Positions 1-10,834 of a stretch of 64,000 nt of DNA are shown here, one piece after another (position 1 is the first letter of the stretch; each line of letters opens with the position of its first letter). The translations under genes were made by a program, and so were the position numbers. Below the pieces are notes generated by a model. The model did not search any database and was not told the origin of the DNA. It worked only from the letters and a program-made list of their open reading frames with translations. This DNA comes from Ulva prolifera (taxonomy: Eukaryota; Chlorophyta; Ulvophyceae; Ulvales; Ulvaceae), in NCBI GenBank assembly GCA_023078555.1, contig CM041200.1:9606356-9670355 (forward strand), read 5' to 3'.

Positions 1-98
1 GTGCTCCAAATTTACCTTGAAAGGCACAGTCGGATAGGCAGGCATCTCGCTGCGCAGCACCGCAGGAACTGCAGTACTTGTCTTCTCCCGTTCTGTAT

Positions 99-120
99 TC
101 TCCCATTCACTCTTTTGTAA
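99..120 (-). repeat. MITE-family terminal fragment
   Basis: The segment contains TTCACTCTTTTGTAA, the terminal sequence shared with 281-324, 2145-2200, 2482-2537, 12140 onward, 14785 onward, 19443-19464 and 59167-59190. It is an isolated end with no partner in the expected orientation. Confidence 0.6.
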
Positions 121-280
121 CCTCAGGAACCTCGAGACGCGGCGCCCCGGGGCCGGCCCAGTCCTCCTCGTGTCTGCTCTTGTCGGTGTCCCCGCGAAAG
201 GGACATGCATGATGCCATGGATGACGCGTCGCGAATTCGAAGGCGGCCCGCGCTGAGCTACACTCATCATGATACACGGA

Positions 281-324
281 AATTCGGTTTCAGTGTTTGT
301 TTTCTGCCGTTCACTCTTTTGTAA
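281..324 (-). repeat. MITE-family terminal fragment
   Basis: About 44 bp matching the right end of the complete element at 2145-2537, including CAGTGTTTGTTTTCT followed by the CACTCTTTTGTAA terminus. It is in the same orientation as the 99-120 fragment, so the two do not delimit one element. Confidence 0.7.
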
Positions 325-1296
325 ACAAATCATGATACCCAGCGCCAACGTATGTGTGCTGTGTGCGGGCACGCGTACCCACGTGGGTATCAGGGTGCGT
401 GCTTGCTCTGCTTGGTTCTTCCGCGGTGCTGCCCGCCTTGCCACCTCTATCCTTGTAACACAGCGCCAATATTGTACAATGTGGTGGCAGTATGGTAGCG
501 ATTACAATTGTTCTTTTTTTTGGGGGGATAGAGAAACACAACAACAGAATTCTGCCGAGTCGAATCTATAGATAGTATACGCACACACAGCCGCACTATA
601 GCTGTGTATTTGTGTTTGATGTCTGGTTTTCTGGCTCCAAACGCCGTATATTCAATGAAGTTCACAGTTCCCAGTGCACCTGTTGCACATCCCTGCACCC
701 CCAGTGATGCACAGCATGCACAGCCCGAGCAGACCCCGGGGACTAGACAACGAGTCCATATGAATTCAAAATTCATGAAGTCACACAGATCGGTGGCACT
801 GCATCATCATGGGATACGTGTCCTACCCAGCACTACAATCAGAAACATTGATCTGAGGATGTGCACAGGTCAACACTCTCTAGTACCTCATGACTGTGCA
901 CTGTTGATGCGGCACAGGTACTAGTTGACAGCACATAGCCGGCGCCATGCTTGCATGAGCCATGCATATGAATCATATGAATTTACTTTCTAGCAGCCAA
1001 ATCGGTCGATATATCGCTCTCGCAGGTGAAGCGTAACAGACTTCAGCTTCCTTACAAGTATTAAGCATCCGTGATTTCATGGAGCACTCACGCGGCACAC
1101 CCACCAGCGAGACCCCCGGCGTAGCTTTAAAACACTTTGTGCATGTGAGTGACTCAATGTCGGACATGGCAGCATGGTCGCTCTCCGTGCGCATGCTCGC
1201 ATGGTGCGTGCGCACGGCCAGGCCGTTCCCTTGAGCCTGTGCCATGGCTCCAGATCCTCTAGTTGGATCGCGTACTTGAGTCCGACTTGAGTCAAT

Positions 1297-1313
1297 CCCC
1301 CCCCCCCCCCCCC
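1297..1313 (+). repeat. Poly-C tract (17 nt)
   Basis: Uninterrupted C run between GTCAAT and GTCTCTT. Its length is likely to vary between molecules and assemblies. Confidence 0.95.
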
Positions 1314-1432
1314 GTCTCTTTCCGGATGCCCCTTCCAACCAGGCTCGGCGATGAATATCAGGGGCCGGCACACCCGACGCTGAATGGCGGCAGCGCTGCA
1401 ACGGCAGCGCTGGTACCCGGCCGGCTGCGGAG

Positions 1433-1460
1433 CCCCCCCCCCCCCCCCCCCCCCCCCCCC
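1433..1460 (+). repeat. Poly-C tract (28 nt)
   Basis: Uninterrupted run of 28 C. It directly abuts one copy of the dispersed 80-bp repeat at 1470-1551. The other copy of that repeat, at 40.4 kb, has no C run beside it. Confidence 0.95.
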
Positions 1461-1469
1461 GGCTACTGT

Positions 1470-1551
1470 CGGCATATGTGGTCCCGTTAACTCGGAGTTG
1501 TCAATGTCCAATAGGATACGGCTCAGTAAATTTAGATTTCCTTTGTTTTAC
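1470..1551 (+). repeat. Dispersed 80-bp repeat R2, copy 1
   Basis: Direct-orientation match to 40388-40468 with only a few substitutions, beginning GGCATATGTGGTCCCGTTAA and including GGATACGGCTCAGTAAA. I found no terminal inverted repeats or target duplication, so the class is unknown. Confidence 0.8.
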
Positions 1552-2144
1552 TGTGCAGCCCTTTGTAGGCCGCTGCTGGGGGAATGCATCTTTGGGGGTT
1601 GCAACGCTTGCCGTGATGTAGCATGCTGCGGCCGGAGTCCGTTCCGCAGCCACCTGTGGCCACAGCTGCCTAGGCTCAGACACTGGCATGGGTGCAGTGG
1701 CCTCATTGTGGCTCAACCTCATCATCACGTGGTGTTAGCATGGTAGAGAATACTACTCTCAACCCAGGTCTGACGGCTCACGACCGAGCCTGTAGATGCG
1801 TTGAGCAGATGGGGCCCGGCCGTCTGTCTGAGCCATGCATGTGGAGCTTGCGAGTTGCAGATCTGCCATTGGGTGTACGGCACTGGCATTGCAGTGATAC
1901 AGAGATACAGTGTGCCTACACATTCAAACTTTACATGTGGCGGACAATCAGCACTTTTCAGATGATGCAGTGATGTGGCATACCGTCAGCTGAAGCTATA
2001 ACGTTAACTTGAAGATACCGCTCGGAATTTTGAGCTTGAGCTCATGATCAGAACCCGCCCAAGCTCAAGGTGGGCGTGGCTCGCAATCGGAACACTGAAC
2101 TTGGTCCGACCCGTCTGTATACCCAAGAGTCTTGATCACAAGTA

Positions 2145-2537
2145 TTACAAAAGAGTGAACAGGAGAAGGCACACACCAAAGCCGAGCCTCATCCGAATCA
2201 ACAGCAACACATACACACACGATCGCACTACGCGTAGTGCCTACCATCCTTGTAGGCCCGGTTGTATACAACCGGGCCTCTCCGTCGTGGCAATCGTACG
2301 TCCCGCTCTGTGCCTTACATGAGAGCTGACCGCCGTGGAGGAACACAGAAAAAGAGCCTCTTTCAAATATTTGCATTAATGTGCAGGTGTTTGTGTATGT
2401 CCACATGATGACACAGCCATGCCCGTAGGGATCCGGACGGTGACGAACCCATGATCCGGAACTGATCGATTTTGAACCGAACGATTCAGATGAGATTGGG
2501 TTTCAGTGTTTGTTTTCTCCCGTTCACTCTTTTGTAA
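2145..2537. mobile_element. MITE-like element with long terminal inverted repeats
   Basis: A 393-bp non-coding element. Its two ends (2145-2200 and 2482-2537) are inverted copies that match over about 55 bp with scattered substitutions, starting TTACAAAAGAGTGAAC on the left and ending in its complement on the right. If the terminal TA is counted as target site, the ends resemble a TA-targeting Tc1/mariner-type MITE; the TSD is ambiguous because TTA/TAA is part of the palindrome. The centre carries three consecutive hairpins (2225-2279). Single ends of the same family are scattered through the window, and one lies in an intron of the GH9 gene at 14.4-18.0 kb. Confidence 0.7.
2225..2279. repeat. 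Three consecutive hairpins inside the MITE
   Basis: 2225-2240 is a perfect 16-bp palindrome (GCACTACGCGTAGTGC). 2239-2257 is a 6-bp stem (GCCTAC/GTAGGC) with a 7-nt loop. 2254-2279 is a perfect 26-bp palindrome centred on GTATAC. The related copy near 12.2 kb keeps a palindrome in the first position with different bases (CACTGCAGTG), as expected if folding matters. Confidence 0.8.
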
Positions 2538-2570
2538 CATTGTCCTCTCCCGTTCACTCCTCTGTAAGTG
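2538..2570 (-). repeat. Second, diverged MITE end in tandem
   Basis: Immediately after the complete element, CCGTTCACTCCTCTGTAA repeats its terminal sequence with changes. This suggests a nested insertion or an end-duplication. Confidence 0.6.
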
Positions 2571-2594
2571 TCTGGAACAGAACGCGTATCACCC

Positions 2595-2617
2595 GTCTAC
2601 ACAGGTGGTCGCCCATA
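2595..2617. repeat. 23-bp inverted match to 11569-11591
   Basis: The segment matches 11569-11591 exactly as reverse complement, and weaker similarity continues on both sides. Both copies lie near ends of the MITE family, so the family probably has a longer internal form. Confidence 0.7.
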
Positions 2618-2914
2618 AGGCATGGGCGACTCGTTATGCGGCCACTTATGGGCGACCGAACTGCCATGGATGAATCGAAAAAGGTGGTTAATTTTCGACC
2701 ACCGCAGTATGTGTCAGAGTTTGCGGGCAAGATACATACATCAACAAGACTGCATACTTACTTTTATGTTGTACATAGCGCAGTCGCAAGCTGCATGTGT
2801 CGCTGTGGCTGTTCGGGCCATGTCCGCAGCAGCGACCATCACGTTCGCGCTAGATCTCTACTTCAAGTCCTCGTGGAACAGCGTGCAGATCCAAACGCAG
2901 CTGGTAGTAGCTAC

Positions 2915-3677
2915 TCAATTTATATCCCTGCGAAACCTCAAACTGCCTGAATCGCTGCACTGCGCTGGTATTACTGCCCCCTGGTCGCCACTGATTCTCC
3001 CGATGACAGGCAGTACACGAACGGGCGTTGCTGATTGATCCGGTGGCGCGATAGCGCAGTATGCAACTCCATAAAAAGCGTCATCCGCCCTGAGCCGATC
3101 GCCTCCGAATTTGTCGAGCGCGGTGCGCGCTTTGGCTACAATGCTGTTTTCGTCATGGGTTTTCTTCCGCTTGGGCCCAGCCGTCTTCACGATGCTCTTG
3201 AGTTGCTGTGCTCTGTTCGTGATTTTCGTGCTGAGTCCTTGCATGTTATTAGGCTCGGCAGGCTCCCCCTTCCGTGCCCACACCAGCCGGTCGCAACCAA
3301 ACTGTTCTGCGTTCGGATCGCAGCAGAAGGCGCGCAACTTCCGGCTGACCCTTGGAGCTTGGTAGACGCAGCCGATCCAGCCACCGAATAAGGTTGATCT
3401 GAGACGTGCGTCTACTGCCAGGCAGCTTTGCATCTCGCACGCGTAGTTCTGTGAACGCAGCTCCGGTGGTCAGTGGGCGGTACACCAACATGGTTAGCCC
3501 GCTGCACAAAAGAAATACCCACATGCTGGGCCGCAGCGACGTCTTTCCTTGCATAACGTGGGTGAAGTGCTGCCGATATGCTCTGCTGTTGCTTCTTGCC
3601 GCAGCGGCCTTGTTGTCGTCTGGGGCATCCTCGCTGTCACTGAGGAAGAAGTTCAGATGCGTAGGCCTGTTCTGATT
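2915..3677 (-). CDS. Possible gene fragment, unidentified
   Basis: Minus-strand reading is suggestive but unproven. From 3677, after a candidate acceptor CAATCAG, one frame gives an acidic stretch (SDSEDAPDDNK), then a hydrophobic segment (MWVFLLCSGLTMLVY) and RPLTTGAAFTELRVRDAKLPG broken after about 90 residues. A second frame from about 3400 to 2915 continues with a Cys-containing stretch (RAFCCDPNAEQFGCDRLV) and a basic stretch (TAGPKRKKTHDEN). I could not join the two frames by a normal-length GT-AG intron, so this may be a membrane protein gene with a missed intron, a pseudogene, or chance. It overlaps nothing else convincing and lies tail-to-head beside the kinase pseudogene on the other strand. 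Confidence 0.25.
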
Positions 3678-3839
3678 GGTGACCTACATCGGTTTCGCGT
3701 TGGGCGTATGAGACGGATGATCGCAAGGCATAGTGCACAACCTACTGCTCAACGTGCTGGAAGTCCAGCATAGTCTGATTTTTAAAGCATGGATGATGCA
3801 TGTCGGCTACTGCACCTGCCTTTGATGAGCACGAGCCAT

Positions 3840-5337
3840 GTCCTGGTGGGTATAATAGGTGAGCTTCACTTTGGGGCTGTGCACGACTGGAAGCTTTCGT
3901 TGAAGACAATCCTGATGATTGCAGACCAAATGGTGCGCTGTCGATTGGGACATTTTGAGTTCCGGGCTGGCTGTGATGTGGTGAGAGCGATTGCGAGTAC
4001 ACCCAATGCATCATGAGAACGGCCGTGTGGATCTCAATCCTTTGTCTACAAACAGTATGCAAGCTCGGTCTGAAGACTGACAAGAGGCATTGCATACGTA
4101 TGTCACGAGGTACATTTTTCTGTCATGCCGCCGTCGCCAATCACAGTTACAGGCATCAAATGATTGCAGCTATGCCGGATCGAGTACATCCATTCCAAGT
4201 CATTTATACACAGGTATGTGTGCGGTAGCACTTGAGGTTTTGCTTCTGGCGAATTGACAGGATCTATTCGGTCAAATGTGAAAAATGGTTTACTGATGCT
4301 CCACTAGAGCTGATTCCTTGTTGGCATTCAAGAGCAGAGGGCTCCTTGCAGAGATTTGAAGCCTGAGAACTTCCTCATGGCAACTGGGCAACGAACAAAC
4401 CAAATAAATTGTATTGACTTTGGCCTGGCCAAGAGATATCGTGATAAGGAATGCCGTCATATTGCCTATCGTGAAAATTAGAGCTTGACAGGTACAGCCA
4501 GATATGCCAGTAGCAACACCCATCTTGGATGTGAGCAGAGTCGGCGAGACGATTTGGAATGCCTAGGCTTTGTTGTCATGTACTTATTGCGGGGTTCCTT
4601 GCCATGGCAGGTGCGTTTTTCGCCAGCCTGTTGGTGCCGGGCTCCAATTCATCAACACCAATCTAGGGGGACCTCCTTGGCGTGGAGAATGTCAGCGGTG
4701 TATCGTGGACTCACAATGCTTACAATACTTGCCATGCAGGGATTGCGGGCCCCAAACCGAAAGCAGAAGTACGAAAAGATCTGCTTTTCCAAGCTGCAGA
4801 TCACTGTAGAGGACTTGTGTAAAGGCCATGATAAGGCATTCGTTCACTACTTTGAACATGTGAGGCAGCTTTCATTTGAAGAGGCGCCAGACTACACGTG
4901 CGTGGCATGCTACATCACAGCTGCCATGTCCCTATCAGGTGTACATTATTGACTGCATGCTAGATGTAGGTACCTGCGCCGGATTTTGAGGGACCTGTTC
5001 GTTGAAAAAGGGTGCGTACGCCAGGCTAGCATTGGCCTAAATTCTACTCTGTTGCTCTAAAGTTCGTCAAAGACTTGGGTGTGAATTGCTTTGCTGCCAC
5101 TTTTTTGCTGCCTTGCAACAGCAATGAGAACTTCTATGACTTTGGCCATATGTGTGCAGATTCTCATGGGACTACATTTTCGACTGGACTCTGAAGAGGG
5201 CTCAGCAGGTCGCTGGTCTCAGGTCCGTGTATGGTACAACATCTGAGTTGATACATTATAGCTCGAAGCTGCAAGAAGCCGATGGTTCGCAAGATGCACA
5301 GGAGGGTGCTAATAGTAGGCATTTAGAGAGTAGCTAA
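3840..5337 (+). pseudogene. Broken casein kinase 1 gene
   Basis: Casein kinase 1 (Ser/Thr kinase) remnants occur in order. 3840-3932 gives LSLKTILMIADQM, with a GTGCGC donor after the Met. About 4310-4610 covers the catalytic loop to helix F ([13 protein letters not shown], then [11 protein letters not shown], then [15 protein letters not shown]). 4740-4897 gives RKQKYEKI onward. 4970-5011 gives YLRRILRDLFVEKG. 5160-5337 gives FSWDYIFDWTLKR and a short tail ending TAA. Introns 4611-4739, 4898-4969 and 5012-5159 have GT-AG borders and conserve phase. Damage: TAG at 4479-4481 replaces the Lys of the RENK motif; a frame break near 4350 precedes RDLKPEN, so the HRD His is lost; and the N-lobe (Gly loop, VAIK Lys) was not found. 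Splice sites are intact, so the loss is probably recent, or an assembly error is possible. Confidence 0.8.
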
Positions 5338-6169
5338 AATGAAGTCGAATGCTTGTAGGTTTGTTAGCTGCCATCAAGATTGCCACCTGCACGGATCCCA
5401 TCACATTTACAATGGCGAGTGCATGATCTACAGATCATGCCAGCATATGGGCTGCCAACAGTATGAGCATTACGTGTGCATGACTTGCTTGTGAATCGAG
5501 GACCCAGATTACTTGCATCTCCCAATATAAGTGGCAAATAATGAAATGTTTTCGAAGAATTCGTTCATATGAGCGATCTTGATCCGGCCTGTCATCAGCA
5601 ACGGTGGAATCCAGTCAGAAAGAAGCCGCGTTTGCTCGCAGCATCATCAACAAGCTCCGCCGCTCTGTCATGACATCATAGTGGCCAATGTTCGCACAGA
5701 AGCAGCAATGAGCTCAGTACAGCAGCAGAACTCCGTGTGGGCTACAGGATGTAGACTAAAACATTGCACAACTACATCCTGCATTGTAACTTTATGATGT
5801 CCTGAATTGCAATTATTTCATGCTGTTGTAAAAGACACCTCAGACAGTCACAGTTCCAACTCTGTGCTAGACTTCAGCAGCAAATGCCCAAGCAGTGCCG
5901 GGTGGCTGAATCTGTGGATTTTACAGTCCACGGTGCATGCGGACACCGCCCTGACAACAGGGTTGCCTGGTTGAACCAGATATTGCATCATATATGCCAC
6001 TCGCCTATTCAGTCTTGACGACGTGTCCAAAGATGTTCAGCCCACCTGATCGCAGCAGCAGTAACGCTGTTGTATTGATGATGTTGGTGCTAGAGATGGT
6101 GACCAAAAATTTCAAAAGATTGTACACACGAACCGCGACTGTACAGACACAACCACTTCCAACATTGTG
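5338..6169. other. No gene recognised
   Basis: I see no domain or splice structure. The last ~110 bp (about 6060-6169) are duplicated at about 9010-9109 and form the left flank of both satellite arrays. Confidence 0.5.
6060..6169 (+). repeat. Array-flanking direct repeat, copy 1
   Basis: It matches about 9010-9109 with moderate divergence (shared GATGATGTTGGTGCT, CAAAAATTT and CGACTGTA blocks). Each copy runs straight into a satellite unit at the same junction, GTGCCAGAAAACAGGC. Confidence 0.75.
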
Positions 6170-8947
6170 CCAGAAAACAGGCCTGTGGATGCGAGGCACG
6201 AGATCACAGGCAGCACAAGGCTTTCTGCGCCCCGGAGTCTCACCAAACTACCACCAGGTACCTAATTCTTAAAGATTGGTGGGTGGTGGCCACAGGCCTG
6301 GCCATGCACGTGAGGACTGGCAGCATGTCATGCTCAGTTGGCCAGAAAGCAGGCCTGCGGATGCGAGGCACGAGATCACAGGCAGCACAAGGCTTCCTGC
6401 GCCCCGGAGTCTCACCGAACTACCACCAGGTACCTAATTCTTCAAGATTGGTGGGTGGTGGCCACAGGCCTGGCCATGCACGTGAGGACTGGCAGCATGT
6501 CATGCTCAGTTGGCCAGAAAACAGGCCTGCGGATGCGAGGCACGAGATCACAGGCAGCACAAGGCTTCCTGCGCCCCGGAGTCTCACCAAACTACCACCA
6601 GGTACCTAATTCTTAAAGATTGGTGGGTGGTGGCCACAGGCCTGGCCATGCACGTGAGGACTGGCAGCATGTCATGCTCAGTTGGCCAGAAAACAGGCCT
6701 GCGGATGCGAGGCACGAGATCACAGGCAGCACAAGGCTTCCTGCGCCCCGGAGTCTCACCAAACTACCACCAGGTACCTAATACTTAAAGAATGGTGGGT
6801 GGTGGCCACAGGCCTGGCCATGCACGTGAGGACTGGCAGCATGTCATGCTCAGTTGGCCAGAAAGCAGGCCTGCGGATGCGAGGCACGAGATCACAGGCA
6901 GCACAAGGCTTCCTGCGCCCCGGAGTCTCACCGAACTACCACCAGGTACCTAATTCTTCAAGATTGGTGGGTGGTGGCCACAGGCCTGGCCATGCACGTG
7001 AGGACTGGCAGCATGTCATGCTCAGTTGGCCAGAAAACAGGCCTGCGGATGCGAGGCACGAGATCACAGGCAGCACAAGGCTTCCTGCGCCCCGGAGTCT
7101 CACCAAACTACCACCAGGTACCTAATTCTTAAAGATTGGTGGGTGGTGGCCACAGGCCTGGCCATGCACGTGAGGACTGGCAGCATGTCATGCTCAGTTG
7201 GCCAGAAAACAGGCCTGCGGATGCGAGGCACGAGATCACAGGCAGCACAAGGCTTCCTGCGCCCCGGAGTCTCACCAAACTACCACCAGGTACCTAATAC
7301 TTAAAGAATGGTGGGTGGTGGCCACAGGCCTGGCCATGCACGTGAGGACTGGCAGCATGTCATGCTCAGTTGGCCAGAAAACAGGCCTGCGGATGCGAGG
7401 CACGAGATCACAGGCAGCACAAGGCTTCCTGCGCCCCGGAGTCTCACCAAACTACCACCAGGTACCTAATTCTTAAAGATTGGTGGGTGGTGGCCACAGG
7501 CCTGGCCATGCACGTGAGGACTGGCAGCATGTCATGCTCAGTTGGCCAGAAAGCAGGCCTGCGGATGCGAGGCACGAGATCACAGGCAGCACAAGGCTTC
7601 CTGCGCCCCGGAGTCTCACCGAACTACCACCAGGTACCTAATTCTTCAAGATTGGTGGGTGGTGGCCACAGGCCTGGCCATGCACGTGAGGACTGGCAGC
7701 ATGTCATGCTCAGGTGGCCAGAAAACAGGCCTGCGGATGCGAGGCACGAGATCACAGGCAGCACAAGGCTTCCTGCGCCCCGGAGTCTCACCAAACTACC
7801 ACCAGGTACCTAATTCTTAAAGATTGGTGGGTGGTGGCCACAGGCCTGGCCATGCACGTGAGGACTGGCAGCATGTCATGCTCAGTTGGCCAGAAAACAG
7901 GCCTGCGGATGCGAGGCACGAGATCACAGGCAGCACAAGGCTTCCTGCGCCCCGGAGTCTCACCAAACTACCACCAGGTACCTAATACTTAAAGAATGGT
8001 GGGTGGTGGCCACAGGCCTGGCCATGCACGTGAGGACTGGCAGCATGTCATGCTCAGTTGGCCAGAAAACAGGCCTGCGGATGCGAGGCACGAGATCACA
8101 GGCAGCACAAGGCTTCCTGCGCCCCGGAGTCTCACCAAACTACCACCAGGTACCTAATTCTTAAAGATTGGTGGGTGGTGGCCTCAGGCCTGGCCATGCA
8201 CGTAAGGACTGCCAGCATGTCATGCTCAGTTGGCCAGAAAACAGGCCTGCGGATGCGAGGCACGAGATCACAGGCAGCACAAGGCTTCCTGCGCCCCGGA
8301 GTCTCACCAAACTACCACCAGGTACCTAATTCTTAAAGATTGGTGGGTGGTGGCCACAGGCCTGGCCATGCACGTGAGGACTGCCAGCATGTCATGCTCA
8401 GTTGGCCAGAAAACAGGCCTGCGGATGCGAGGCACGAGATCACAGGCAGCACAAGGCTTCCTGCGCCCCGGAGTCTCACCAAACTACCACCAGGTACCTA
8501 ATTCTTAAAGATTGGTGGGTGGTGGCCACAGGCCTGGCCATGCACGTGAGGACTGGCAGCATGTCATGCTCAGTTGGCCAGAAAACAGGCCTGCGGATGC
8601 GAGGCACGAGATCACAGGCAGCACAAGGCTTCCTGCGCCCCGGAGTCTCACCAAACTACCACCAGGTACCTAATTCTTAAAGATTGGTGGGTGGTGGCCA
8701 CAGGCCTGGCCATGCACGTGAGGACTGGCAGCATGTCATGCTCAGTTGGCCAGAAAACAGGCCTGCGGATGCGAGGCACGAGATCACAGGCAACACAAGG
8801 CTTTCTGCACCCCAGAGTCTCACCAAACTACCACCAGGTACCTAATACTTAAAGAATGGTGGGTGGTGGCCTCAGGCCTGGCCATGCACGTGAGGACTGG
8901 CTGCATGTCAGGCTCAGGTGGCCATAAACAGGCCTGCGGATGCGTTT
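6170..8947 (+). repeat. 172-bp satellite array with 4-unit higher-order structure
   Basis: About 16 head-to-tail units with an exact 172-bp period; equivalent bases recur at 6338, 6510 and so on to 8746 without indels. Each unit has a GGTACC site and an imperfect palindrome around CCACAGGCCTGG. Diagnostic variants recur in register: CTTCAAG at about 6441, 6957 and 7645, and TAATACTTAAAGAATGG at about 6780, 7296, 7984 and 8844. Spacings are 516, 688 and 860 bp, meaning 3, 4 and 5 units, so the ancestral higher-order unit is most likely four monomers (688 bp) with later unit gain and loss. 172 is not a multiple of three, so open frames through the units are not conserved proteins. The right edge (8930-8947) decays. 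Confidence 0.95.
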
Positions 8948-9009
8948 TCCACTGCAGACAGATGCGTTTTATGTGCACTAAGATTCAAAATTATTAATAA
9001 GCATGTCGC

Positions 9010-9109
9010 TAATGTATGGATGATGTTGGTGCTCATGATTGTGTCCAAAAATTTTGAAAGTTTGTGCACACGAAATGCGACTGTATAGACACAACCACCT
9101 CCAGCATTG
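9010..9109 (+). repeat. Array-flanking direct repeat, copy 2
   Basis: Diverged copy of 6060-6169, again joined directly to a satellite unit. The pair indicates that flank plus first monomer were duplicated as one block. Confidence 0.75.
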
Positions 9110-9336
9110 TGCCAGAAAACAGGCCTGCGGATGCGAGGCACGAGATCACAGGCAGCACAAGGCTGTCTGCGCCCCGGAGTCTCACCAAACTACCACCAGG
9201 TACCTAATTCTTAAAGATTGGTGGGTGGTGGCCACAGGCCTGGCCATGCACGTGAGGACTGGCAGCATGTCATGCTCAGTTGGCCAGAAAACAGGCCTGC
9301 GGATGCGAGGCACGAGATCACAGGCAGCACAAGGCC
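9110..9336 (+). repeat. Short second satellite array (about 1.3 units)
   Basis: One complete 172-bp unit and part of a second, very close to the main array. It ends abruptly at CAAGGCCGTTTGAAC. Confidence 0.9.
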
Positions 9337-9399
9337 GTTTGAACACACCAGAAACACAAATAGGTGACCCAATAAGTATCGTAGACAATCTGAATGCTG

Positions 9400-9512
9400 A
9401 TGTCCCACAGGTCTGGCCATGCAGATGAGGGATGGCTCTGTTTCTTGCGGATTGTGGGTGAAAATAGGCATGCGAAAGCCAGGCGCGAGATCACAGACAC
9501 CGAAACCTCGCG
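9400..9512 (+). repeat. Strongly diverged satellite monomer
   Basis: TCTGGCCATGCAGATGAGG and GCGCGAGATCACAGACAC align in order with TCTGGCCATGCACGTGAGG-type and GGCACGAGATCACAGGCA-type parts of the unit, with many substitutions. It is an old edge monomer. Confidence 0.65.
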
Positions 9513-10834
9513 TGACCCACCCGGACAGCAACAATTGTGTTCGCGAGCGCGATGTGTCAGACCATCAGGAATGTCGTACGACGTGGGCATGCCCATGCCA
9601 TGCAACGGCTGTGCAGGCGTGGCCACGCGTGGTGCAGGGGCAATTCCAACGGTCATTCCCCGGCCGATCGATGCTGAACGGCCGGTGTAAATCAATAGAA
9701 CGAACATGCTGCAGGTTTACGTATTCGTCGACCCCAATCTGCAATGACCGTGATGCAACTTATGTGTTGGCGCATCCACGCTGCGCTGGGCTCGCATCGT
9801 GGATACAACCATCTTCAGAAGGTGATCAAATATGAAACGTGTCTTGTAATGACTGTTGAGTAAAAAAGGAGGCTCACGGAATATCAGGCACGTAGCTACC
9901 TGTAGATGTCTGCCTTGTTACCGCATGCGCGGCTGACCACAGTTTTGGTGCAGGTCTACAAGACAGCGTGGCCGATACAGCAACAAGATGATTGAACAGC
10001 ACTTTTGAGTGACTTCAACGGCTGTCAATCAGTGCGCGCCCTTGTCTGTTGCTTTTCGCATAGGCTGATGCACCTGATTGTCTTGACAACATCCGTCAAT
10101 TGCAGCGCCAGTAGGTCTCAAGGCATCAATGTGCGAGGTACGCCGCATAGATATACACTTGGTCTGGTCGAGGGCAATGCAGATTTTACGCATCTAAACA
10201 CAGGTACCGACGCATGTTGTGCCAGACGTTGGGTCGCGTAGCAGAGCAGCTGACCCCGTACTTGCTGCAGGAGATCAGAATTTGCCAGAGATTGTAAATT
10301 ACCAGCCCGTCGGGCAAGGATTGCATGTGCGGTACCTCATGTTTTGCAGGCCCCTGCAGCATGACCTTGATCACGCAGCTCATACAGTGCGTTGCAAATT
10401 GGACACAGAATCGAGCGTGATGCAGGATCAGACATCAAGACAGCCCGAGGGTCCCAGATATTGGATGGGAGACTTTCTAGATGCCTGCGCCGTATGCTCG
10501 TGCCAGCATGCACTGCCTGCAATATGTGCTGGTGCCGGCTCTGTGCTAGCATGTCTCCTGCAGACGACACCATTTGTGCAGGAGTAATGGGTTGCAGCGA
10601 ATACAATGTCAAGAAATGCCTTCATTGAACCAGGTAGGACGCTCCAACTCTGCTGCTTGTTGCCAGGAGATGTCTATCTTTCATTCACATGTGTCATTAG
10701 CTTAGACAGGCCTAACCTTCGCCGATTGCAGAGTTGAGATTCTACTCCTTTTTGAATGGATTCTATTTTGTTGATGCTGGTACGCCTCACCCGACTGCAT
10801 ACATGGTCTGCTACGAGTAGAGGACACATGGACA
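9513..10834. other. No gene recognised
   Basis: I see no recognisable protein, RNA gene or repeat family here. Short open frames on both strands lack domains. Confidence 0.45.

Larger units (their letters stand above)
1..2144. other. No gene recognised; repeats only
   Basis: I see no convincing coding region here. Short open frames on both strands show no domain and no consistent splice structure. The stretch holds two end-fragments of the MITE-like family (99-120, 281-324), two poly-C runs (1297-1313, 1433-1460) and one copy of an 80-bp dispersed repeat directly after the second poly-C run (1470-1551). Confidence 0.6.

Noticed and set aside
4479-4481. TAG read as Gln (altered genetic code)
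   Set aside because: Reading RENQ would be plausible for the kinase, but TAG ends GH9 copies A and B at the same place where TGA ends copy C, and TAG ends Pol. The standard code fits; the kinase has other damage too.
6170-8947. CRISPR-like array
   Set aside because: Units are directly contiguous with no unique spacers, and the setting is eukaryotic.
6170-9336. Series of 92- to 147-residue proteins across the satellite
   Set aside because: They repeat every 172 bp, which is not a multiple of three, so each is only a frame through a tandem repeat.
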